Positions 32,870 through 41,257 of a stretch of DNA of 64,000 nt are shown here, in pieces. This stretch comes from Cantharellus purpuraceus. Lineage: Eukaryota > Basidiomycota > Agaricomycetes > Cantharellales > Hydnaceae. The stretch covers positions 186,001 to 250,000 of the forward strand of contig JALBUN010000001.1 of assembly GCA_025174535.1 (NCBI GenBank), written 5' to 3'. The translations under genes and the position numbers were made by a program. The notes under the pieces were generated by a model. That model did no database searches. It was not told where the DNA came from and saw only the letters and a list, made by a program, of their open reading frames with translations. Numbering within the stretch: position 1 is the stretch's first letter; the number at the start of each line of letters is the position of its first letter.

Positions 32870-35063
32870 TCACGACTGCCGTTTCCTGAACATGACCTCG
32901 CCCTTGCCGGGTATACAAGCAGCTCCCATATAGACATTTGGGGGTTTTGTTTTCCCATCCTCGAACCTGATGTCGTAAGTTAGCACGACGTGCGCAAGCA
33001 TTGCCTTCAATTCGCTTGCAGCGAAGAATCTCCCTGGGCTACATGCGGTCCGTTAGCATAGAGTTGAGACGTTTATAAAGTGACGAGTGGCTGTGAAAGC
33101 TCAGGATGGGAGAATGGTGAAGAATCTCCTTACCAAGCATGCTTGCCGTACCCAAAAGCCAAGTATTCAGGGCTGGTAGAGGCAAGCTGGCTTTTGTGGC
33201 CATCACCTTTTTGGCGCATGTCGAAGAACCTCCACGGCTCAAATTGGTTTGCATTTGCGTAGTACGCACTGTCGTGATGTATGGAGACTACTGGCGTAGA
33301 CAAGACTGTTCCGGCGGGAACAGTGTAACCGTTGGAAAATGTGAAGGGTTTGAGGGCTACGCGCTGCATTGCCCCTATAGTGGATGAACGTGTGAGTGAG
33401 CAACAAACTCGACAGAATGCGGCGGTCATGAGAAGAGAGTTGTCTCGGAGGATGTCCCGATGCATCTGGAAGGAATCCAGGTAAGAGTTAAGTGAGCGAA
33501 CGTACAGATACCAGGTGTGTCGACGCGTAAAGTCTCCCTCAAGAAGCTGTCGATCCTCCGCATCTTATTCAATGCGATCTTCGACCATCCATCTTGCGCA
33601 ATAACCGCTTCTACCTCTTCGCGCAAAGGCTGGATTAAATGTGGGTTGGCGGCTAGATGATATATGGCAAAGGTGAAACTCTAAAGTACACGAAAAAAGA
33701 TGTAAGCGGACCTAGCAATGTGAATAAAAGCTAAACGAGTTACCATGGAGGTCGTATGGATAGCTCCGAAATTTACAAGCAGGATGCGGAGAGCAATTTT
33801 GTCGATGTTTTGTTCTTCCCCTTGAGCCCTCTCCATGCACCACATGAGCATGTCATTCTAGGGTCAGCATTAACGTTATACTAGATATGGGTTGTGATGA
33901 AAGACGACAAACGGGTTTGTTGATCCAGTCGTTGCCCAGCTCTTGCTGCTTTTTACGACGCTCTTGAATGATGGGTCCAATATATTTGACGCAGCGACGA
34001 GTGCATGTGCGAACGTTGCTGAAAAGGTATGCTGCAAGGCTATTAGATATGAGTAACCCCGTGAGTAGTTGGTCAGTCGGCGGTGTGGGTGAACAAGTGT
34101 AGCGCACGGTTTGAGGGGATCAGGGAAGGCTTTGATAGAAATGGCAGCTTTGACAATAGCAACAGTAAATTGGATATTCAATTCTTCATAATCCGGAGTT
34201 CTACCTGAGCAAGTTGAAATACTGTGTGAGTTGGTCACACAGACCCTGAGCGACTGGAAGATACGAACACATTGGAGCACCCACAAAGGTGCGATTACTC
34301 GTTCGACATGATATCCGCATGAATGTTTCCAAAGCTGGGTACTTGATCCAATCTATGTACCGTTATCAGAAGGAGTAAATGTAGGGTAGATAGCGAATAA
34401 CAACCGTTCGAGACGGGGATCGTGTCGTTGAACGCTATTATGAGCTCGTCATGAATGCCAGGAAAAACCGCAGCTATGTTACGGGTTAAGGTGATGCGAA
34501 TAAGGTCTGTGTGGTAAGGGTCGCGACGAAGCTGTGGCCCCACTGTATAATCTGTTTGGAGAAACTAAATACAGAGGGATATGAAATGAATTCGTATCCG
34601 GCGGCGTGCGAGTATACCATGAACAAAGCGTGATCGAAAGAGAGTACGTCGTCTGGAGCTCTGCGGATATCTTCAACTGATTGAATATCTGAAGCGACCA
34701 CGAGCCAGTGATCGAACATTGGTATTTTGAATAATGACCCCTTGTGCTATTCGTGTGATGAGCAATTGCGTGTATGGGAGTGAGATGACTTGGCCTACCT
34801 TCCTATAACCACTTTCAATAATATTCTGGCTATCCCAGATGAATTTAGTGGCAGTGAGGTAGGACAGGATTGGAGAAGAAAATCCTATCGTAGGAATCGA
34901 ATAAAGCTGCGAAGAAAATACACGTGTTGAAGGTAAGACCGCCGCGAGTTGCCTTGACACGTACGTTTGGACCGCGATTGATGAACCGTCGGATGCCAGT
35001 GAAGAGAATGAACACCAAAAGCACCGTGAGCGGATACTTTGAAATAGCGGTCTCCCACTCCAT
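32870..35063 (-). CDS. Cytochrome P450 monooxygenase, multi-exon
   Basis: It starts at 35063 with MEWETAISKYPLTVLLVFIL, an N-terminal membrane anchor, followed by the proline-poor hinge RRFINRGPNV. Exons then supply IGFSSPILSYLTATKFIWDS, MFDHWLVVASDIQSVEDIRR, VGPQLRRDPYHTDLIRITL, TFMRISCRTSNRTFVGAP, the I-helix region near VNFGAIHTTSM, the ExxR motif (FLRETLR, about 33540), the PFTFSNGYTVPAG block, NQFEPWRF, and the haem loop FGYGKHA-C-PGRFF. The haem cysteine codon is split: TG ends at 33135 and C begins the last exon at 33038. The stop is at 32870-32872. The pattern fits fungal CYP512-like enzymes of secondary metabolism, although the family is uncertain. The joins I checked stay in frame, so it appears intact. 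Introns are mostly about 50-95 bp, one about 130. Confidence 0.8.
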
Positions 35064-35709
35064 AGCACACGGTGTTGGGCGGGTGAAGAACGATGCTCTT
35101 TTTTGGTTCGACTTAATTCACTTTGTGAGTAATACAGGCCATATCAGAAGCCGGTCGGTGTTCATCGCCGGGTAATCCGGCAGCCAGCTCACAGCTCAAC
35201 TCAGCTGGCGACAAAACCCTGTACTCATACTCCACCGGGGAAAGGGTACGAGTCACGTACTCGTCGGTTATTAGTCATCGGTCATTGCAGCACGACTTGA
35301 TTATGTCACTTGATGTCACATTTCCACGTGGTGTGAACCCCATCCACAATGCATACATAATGCCTGCCCATGGTGACAATAATATTGTTGGGAATGTTGA
35401 AATAACTCAATCTAAGGCTGATAGACACATGCACAGACAAATGTGTGAGCTGGATGAGATAGCAAAGGTGCCAGAGAGCTTGGATAGTTAAAGCAATAAT
35501 GATACTGCATGAGATGGATTGATGTTTAGAATGGAGGTGTGCAAGTGGGTATCAATGTATCTGAGGATCCTAGGAGAGAGGGAGTGGCATGGTGATGTGG
35601 TTTTGAAAAGAAGACAAGGCAACTCATGCAGAATAGTCATATTAATATGATAGCAAACACTCCTCATTCTCCATTGTTTCCTGCTTGGTCAGTGGTCTTT
35701 TTGTGACCC
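35064..35709. other. P450 upstream region and unassigned sequence
   Basis: The first 200 bases are probably the P450 promoter. A small plus-strand frame around 35306-35491 reads MSLDVTFPRGVNPIHNAYI and HMHRQMCELDEIAKVPE. It is protein-like but unrecognised and may be a transposon remnant. Confidence 0.4.
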
Positions 35710-35815
35710 TGTTAAGTGCTGGATACTAGGGGTTCAATGGAGTAACTGGAGTTCAGATGCTAGCAAGGGAAAGGAGGGGACTTCACTGTTCCAGTTCAAC
35801 TGGAGACAGAGTGGG

Positions 35816-37258
35816 TGTTTTGGAACCCGCAAAATTATGGTGTTAGGGCAAACTCTAAATCACCACAATTCCGTGAATGAACAGCTGAGAAGAATATCAA
35901 ATCCTACTGCAGCACAACTCCAGAAACGATTTAACGTTTGTACTTTGGTTACAATCCGTTGTAATGGTCAATGCAGACGATATGCAGGAAGGTAATACGT
36001 TTCTTAGCAGTAGGGAATGAATAAGACTTCCAGAGTCTAGAGTTCACGGACGCTTAGGGGTCCAGATATTCCAAAAAGAGGGGAATGCACTTAGAGGCTA
36101 GAGGAAGTAGGTGGATGAATCCGACTGTCCAACCAGTGACACTCTGAAGCGGGTAACAGCAATGTGTGAAGTAGTCTAGCAACTGCTTCACACGAGTTCA
36201 AGATTCTAATGCTCTGCAAAGGCAGTACACACTAGTAACTTAAACAAGAGCACTAATGGCAGGACTATCGACAGACAATCTCACCCTGTAGATTCGTAGT
36301 CACGCGAGGTAGATACTACACTCACGCCCAAAGCAGGACAATCACTACTTCGAGTGCAATCGAATACAGTTACACAACTGTAAGCGACCCTTGAACTGGA
36401 CAATCAACAGTTACTGAGATATAGAGGATGACACTGTATGTCACTCTAGTCACACTGATGTGCAAATGATGGGGTAGAAAATGGTTATTTATTTCAGAGG
36501 CAGAATGGGCTCCTTTTATATTGTATTTACAGGAGGTGACTAATACTACTGGAAACTTCTACCTATTAATAGATGGAAACTACTGGAAGCTAGTGGAATA
36601 TGTGAGAAGGGGGTGGAAGTTTCCTAGCCAATGAGCTGCTTGGATTTGCTCTGACTCAGGGCATGAGTCATGGATGGAGTCATAGTGTGACTCAGAGCAG
36701 GAGTCATAGTATGAGTAATCACAGGAGTCATGGTATGAGTCATGGAAGGAGTCATAGCATGAGTCATGGCAGGAGTCATTGCATGAGTCACCATTACTCA
36801 AATAACTCGGTCAATACTTCATTTCCCAGGCTGATTAGCACAGCTATGGGTAGGCACAGCTTCTATTGAACTCTCCACTGAAAATGGAGTCAGGAGGTGC
36901 AGTGGTTGCGAAGATATTGAGGATTTACTGGCAGTGGTGACCAGATTGAGTTGGAGATTGAAATGAGTCATGTGATCGAAAATGAGTCAGTTGTCCGGGT
37001 GACTCCGGCTGACTTTGAGGCTGCTGACATCTGCGAAGGTTTGTGGGTCCATGTGGGTCCAAAACTTCGCCCAGCAGAACAATAAGTTTGTAGACTCATT
37101 TCTGCATGGAAAATTCCTGAAAAAATATGAAAAAATAGAGAATATTTGAATGGCCCTGAATCAAGAGAAAGCAGCAGATATATGCTGATATTTTAAGGCC
37201 ATCAAGCGGAATTGTACTTTAAACAAGATCTTTTTAAGGGAAAACCAGTTCCCATACA
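35816..37258 (-). repeat. R3-family solo LTR (1443 bp), TSD GTGGG
   Basis: The ends are TGTTTTGGAACC and GGTTCCCATACA (TG...CA with a 12-bp imperfect inverted repeat). GTGGG occurs on both sides (35811-35815 and 37259-37263). No coding region is seen. A TATAAAAGG box on the minus strand (near 36515) indicates that the sense direction is minus, so U3 is the right-hand part. Relatives are at 42083-43120 and 54455-55887. Confidence 0.85.
36640..37000 (-). promoter_or_regulatory. Cluster of ATGAGTCAT (Gcn4/AP-1-type) sites in R3 U3
   Basis: Between about 36660 and 36800 a short-period degenerate repeat of (A/G)GAGTCAT(G/A)G units gives at least three exact ATGAGTCAT and several one-mismatch sites (ATGAGTCAC, GTGACTCAG, ATGAGTAAT). 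A further ATGAGTCAT and ATGAGTCAG lie near 36965-36985. ATGA(G/C)TCAT is the established binding site of Gcn4/CPC1-class bZIP factors. The cluster is upstream of the predicted TATA box. Confidence 0.55.
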
Positions 37259-37913
37259 GTGGGGACAATAACTATTGAGTCAGATCAAGTGGACTTGGCT
37301 TCAACTTGTGTGTTGCACCCCCTCAGATCATCAGTCCAATATTTCAGAGTATGGAGTACGGAGTTGGATTAGGGATCCAGAGTTTGACTTGTCAAGAGGG
37401 TACTTGTCAAGAAGCTAGCAACCAAGAAGTTGATTGGGGAAATCTTAGTCAATATATGAACTACTGTAACATACAGAGAGTAGCCCATATAAGTATGTGA
37501 AGAATTGAATGATAAACTAAAAGTGATAGGACAATAAGACAGATGTGGAATACAACACAGAAAGGAGTTTGGAGTTTGGACTCAAGTCTGAACTAATACT
37601 AAGCAATATAAAAGATAAAGGTTTGTTGTAACTCATAAGAGGAAAACTACTTATATAGAGAACAATAACAGAGTTTGGGGTTGACAGAGGTGGAGTTGAT
37701 GGAGATGGAGTAGAAGGAGATGGAGATGGAGTCTGGAGATCAGACTTGGTGTTACAGGATGTAACAGTACCTCCCTTCTAGATTGAGCCCACAAGATCTT
37801 AGTCAGCATTGTGGGAAAAATGTCAGTATATTTGTTTAAATTGGTGCATGAGGCTGGGCCAATTTATTAAAACACATGTTGTTCCCTCCTTGCCTCTTAC
37901 CACCATCTGCTAT

Positions 37914-38330
37914 GCCTTCTGCAGACAAACTTTGCCAGCAATGTACCAAATTGGACAAGTCAACTGCAGAGGCTGATGCCACAGAGAAAAAGAAGGCAGA
38001 AGAGGAGAAGAGGATAGAGGGAGGAGGTGGCTCACATGAGGGCTGCTGAGGTCACCCAAGTCAGGGCAGAGGCTGCAAAGAAAAGGGCCTTGCCGAAGGT
38101 AGTTGCAAAAAGCAAGGAGGTTGTCTGGGACCTGGATGAGGAGTCTGAACTGGACCTCATATGTGATATGTGCATAAAGTGTGATGATGTGTGCAAGTGG
38201 GCAACAGTGAGTGAAACAGTGATGGTATGTTTGTATCATACTGATTATTTTTTTAGTTGGGGAAATCCCATTCTTGCCTCGCTGATGAGCCAGGACGCAT
38301 CAAGGACATATATTGAACCACTTTGACAGT
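37914..38330 (+). pseudogene. aORF relative in the G2 element
   Basis: Reading on the plus strand from ATGCCTTCTGCAG: MPSADKLCQQCTKLDKST, then an E/K-rich stretch (EKKKAEEEKR), a frame change near 38030, then DEESELDLICDMCIKCDDVC, which repeats the C-x2-C-x6-C half-motif of the G1 aORF. It lies just inside the minus-oriented G2 3' LTR and runs towards the element's interior, the same place and direction as the G1 aORF. It is diverged and broken. Confidence 0.5.
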
Positions 38331-38998
38331 CCAACTCCACCAGCGTCTTTTCGTATCAAACTTTTAAATAGCACTGCAACTCCCCCTCCACCTCAGTCTC
38401 TAATTCTAGCCATCAATCATCACTCGTGTTTCATCACCATTGATCATTATCAGCCTTCTATTCACACTGATCCTTTCATCATCATTCACATGGCTTCCAA
38501 TTCTATTCCTCTCTCCAACATCTCTTCTAATAATATGTCACACTGGTCCCTGGACACGGAGGACTATCAAAAATATGCCGGGCTCCATGGGCATGTTAAG
38601 CCACCTCCACATGTCAAAATACTTCCAAAACTCTTTCAATGTTCAAGCCCCACCATGTCTCTCTTATGCCATTGGCGATCCCATATTTTTTCACAATTCC
38701 ATTGAACCATATACATTCCTTGGCATTTCACCTCTATATTGTAACATGGATAGAAGAGTTGAATGTGAGGTAGAGTTTCAGTCACCATTGCCAACCTATC
38801 CTCCCACTTCAATCTGACTCAGGTTACATTGTGTCAGGCAAAGGGACCAAATACCCTTGGAATGGGATACCATATGGAGACGGATCACTAAGACAATAAG
38901 GAGTATTTGTTGTGGATGCTGACTGAAGTCCTCATGTGACTCAGGGTCAATTTATCTGCAGAGCCATAGGGAAGATGGTATTGGTGGATGTTTCTATT
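38331..38998. other. Unassigned sequence with one small ORF
   Basis: A plus-strand ORF at 38490-38705 begins MASNSIPLSNISSNNMSH and is preceded by a pyrimidine-rich leader. The adjoining frame (FNVQAPPCLSYAIGDPIFF) continues to about 38815, which suggests a frameshifted older gene. I do not recognise it. Copy E inserted at its right edge. Confidence 0.35.
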
Positions 38999-39514
38999 TG
39001 TTATGACCATATTCATTAACGTCCAGATCCCCGTCCGATCCACTCAGATCCCCACACGTATGAAATCTATACTCCATTTGGAAACCGCCATGTCTCCATC
39101 TACCTGTCCAATTGTCACCGCCAATTCCACCCATCCGTCTCCAGTTCCAATTGATGCATCAGCATCACCATAGGAACCCGGACATCCATCCCCATCAGAC
39201 TCGGACATACTCATGTAAGGCCATCGGCCTCGGAGACCCATCACCGGAGTAATTATTATTAGATGCCAAATATGTATTTAAGTTGCCCAACTGGGGACTT
39301 CATTCCCCAGTTTGAATATTGAATCACGCCTAGTTCCTAAGTCCGATCCTAACTCTCTAAGTCGTACTCCATCTCCAAAGTCTTGGACACCGGTATTAGT
39401 GAGGGTGCAGCACATAAGCTGAAGCCAAGTCCATTCTGACCCCCACGACGTACTCCAACTCCGATGAAACCTCCAACCCAATCTCTGACCCCCAATCGGA
39501 CCTAGGGCGTAACA
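38999..39514 (+). repeat. 5' LTR of copy E (516 bp)
   Basis: It runs TGTTATGACC to GGCGTAACA. It differs from its 3' partner mainly by C/T and G/A changes at CpG-type positions. Confidence 0.95.
39275..39319 (+). promoter_or_regulatory. LTR TATA box, hairpin and predicted RNA 5' end (self-primer)
   Basis: TATTTAAG (39275-39282) is followed by the hairpin CTGGGGA...TCCCCAG (39291-39310) and CAGTTTGAATAT (39308-39319). The last begins 33 bp after the TATA box, where transcription would be expected to start, and is complementary to the primer site at 39517-39528. Confidence 0.6.
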
Positions 39515-39516
39515 GT

Positions 39517-39528
39517 ATATTCAAACTG
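39517..39528 (+). promoter_or_regulatory. Primer-binding site for self-priming
   Basis: ATATTCAAACTG lies two bases after the 5' LTR, the usual primer-binding position. I do not recognise it as matching a tRNA 3' end, but it is an exact 12-nt complement of CAGTTTGAATAT in the LTR. This is the arrangement of Tf1-type self-primed elements. Confidence 0.6.
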
Positions 39529-39995
39529 CCATACTCACTCCTACCAATGCCATGATCCACCGCCAATTCTGAACGTGCACAAACCATTGAGGTGCCCACT
39601 CCCAGCATCAACACCATCCCTGAGGTCATCAAAGAACCGACAGACCACATAGAGGCTGTCAATGAAGAAGACGACACCCCACCCTCTCCAAATCTGGCAC
39701 AAGCCATCTCCCTGCTCACCAGCAGCATCCGTAACCCACAAGCCCCTAAGTCCCAGACCAAGGTCTGAGAACCCGACCCCTTCAATGGCTCCAATCCACG
39801 AAAGCTCCAGCCGTTCTTGGTGCAATGCCGGTTGAATTTCCGTGACTGCCCCGACACATTCACATCCGATTGGGTGAAGGTCACCTTCGTCATGTCCTAT
39901 CTCAAGGGCACCGCACTGGACTACTTTGAGCCAGCGCTCATGGATGACTCTGATGACCTGATATGGTCAGAAGACTACTCCGACTTCATCTCCAA

Positions 39996-40560
39996 GACGC
40001 TTGTTCAGAAATACAACAAATATGTATATACAACCTATTTTCCTCAAATTTTATACAATACACTTCAATTCAAACTTATTTTCATATTTCAACATGATTC
40101 TCAAATTTTACACAATATACTAGATTAAAACATATTGTGATATTTTGGCATAATTCTCAAAAATAATTCTTTTTTCCCCATTTAGTGGTGGCAACTCTCT
40201 TGAAGGAACATCCAAATATCATTGATTCTTTCTTATACAATACTTATAACATAATTTGAACTATCTTTAATCCCCACCTGGTATTTGTATATCTAAATAC
40301 CCTATATAATACCAATTATATTCATATATACATTCCTATTATGTACATGTAAATGATTATGTTCATCTCAACCAAATGTCTTATCTTTAAAAGTTTATTA
40401 AAATATAGAATATATGTTTATATTTATGAAAATTTCACACATCCGAAATCTTTTAAGATATCCAAATTGTAACTCCCTGGCTTTATGTATCATTGAAATT
40501 CTGATGTATATGAGATATACATCAGAATATTGTATACTGACATGATTCCGAACAAGCGTC
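39996..40560 (+). mobile_element. MITE-like element, copy 3 (565 bp), TSD CAA
   Basis: The ends GACGCTTGTTCAG and CCGAACAAGCGTC are flanked by CAA (39993-39995 and 40561-40563). Intact gag in copy D has one CAA here. An 11-bp-stem hairpin (CTGATGTATAT/ATATACATCAG, 40501-40525) lies 35 bp from the right end. The interior is AT-rich and non-coding. Confidence 0.88.
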
Positions 40561-41247
40561 CAAACTTTGGACCAATTTTGGTCCGTACAACCCCGAGGCC
40601 GATGCCAAGAACAAACTCGATCGACTTTGGATGAAGGAAAATCACAAAATTGCAAAATACATTGTGAGTTTCCAGCAGCTAGCCCTGAAAGTCCAATGGG
40701 GCGATGCTGCACTCCAACGCCAATTTTATGTTGGACTCCCATCCCGCATCAAGGATGAGATATCATGCATCAGTAAGCCGGATACTTTGGTTACCCTTCG
40801 CAAGCTCACCCAATCCATCGACGCCCATTATTGGGAACATCAATCCGAGGTCTCCTGCGAAAATTTGGCTAACAACAAATCAGACAAATCATTGGACAAG
40901 ACCCCAAAGTCCAACAAGGGGTCCGATAAGAGGACCACCACCAACTCAGGCCAGAAGTCAAACACTGGTAATGCTGCCACTTCTGGTTCTGGTCAGAACA
41001 ATTCCAGTACCAGCAATAACTCCGGAGCTTGCAAGAGTACTCCAGACCTCTCCACCAAGCTGGGGAAGGATGGAAAACTTACCCAGCAGGAATGCCAGCG
41101 CCGCATGGACAACAACCCCTGTCTGTTCTGCAGAAAGCCTGGCCACCAAGCCAAGGATTGCAACAAGGCAACCTCGTCCGCAGCAAAAACAAAGGGCCGT
41201 GCCGCCAACGCCACGACGGACAAGTCCGACGCAAAAGTGACGGACCC

Positions 41248-41257
41248 AAAAAAATAG
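41248..41257 (+). promoter_or_regulatory. -1 ribosomal frameshift site at the gag-pol junction
   Basis: Gag reads CCA AAA AAA TAG; pol continues one base back as AAA AAA ATA GTA (KKIVSS). A-AAA-AAA directly before the stop is a classical -1 slippery heptamer. Seven A are kept in copies A and E; B and C have eight and D nine. Confidence 0.7.

Larger units (their letters stand above)
35710..37766 (-). repeat. G2-family 3' LTR (609 bp net), interrupted by an R3 solo LTR
   Basis: Without the insertion (35816-37258 plus one copy of GTGGG) the length is exactly 609, the same as the plus-strand copy at 61978-62586. In sense orientation it runs TGTTACATCCTG to AGCACTTAACA. Next to its TGTTACATCC end is a purine tract (AGAAGGGAGGTAC on the minus strand), which identifies it as the 3' LTR of a minus-strand element that continues to the right. 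Confidence 0.85.
39547..41257 (+). pseudogene. gag: gag of copy E, split by a MITE
   Basis: ATG at 39547 is followed at codon 3 by TGA (CGA in C and D). The capsid part (MSYLKGTALDYFEPALMDD) is cut at 39995 by the MITE and resumes at 40561 (LDRLWMKENHKIAKYIV). The C-terminal knuckle is [14 protein letters not shown]. The frame ends DPKK-stop at 41257 on the slippery site. Confidence 0.88.

Noticed and set aside
33130..33140. Apparent loss of the haem cysteine in the P450 (frame reads GKHAW)
   Set aside because: TG at the exon end joins C of the next exon after a 96-base GT-AG intron, restoring the cysteine codon; the gene appears intact.
36650..36800. Considered a CRISPR-like or telomeric repeat
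   Set aside because: Units are short, degenerate and contiguous without spacers, in a eukaryotic LTR; better explained as a minisatellite of bZIP sites.
35816..37258. Considered a DNA transposon because of its 12-bp inverted ends
   Set aside because: TG...CA termini, 5-bp target duplications in all three copies and an internal TATA box fit a solo LTR better; no transposase or longer inverted repeat is seen.
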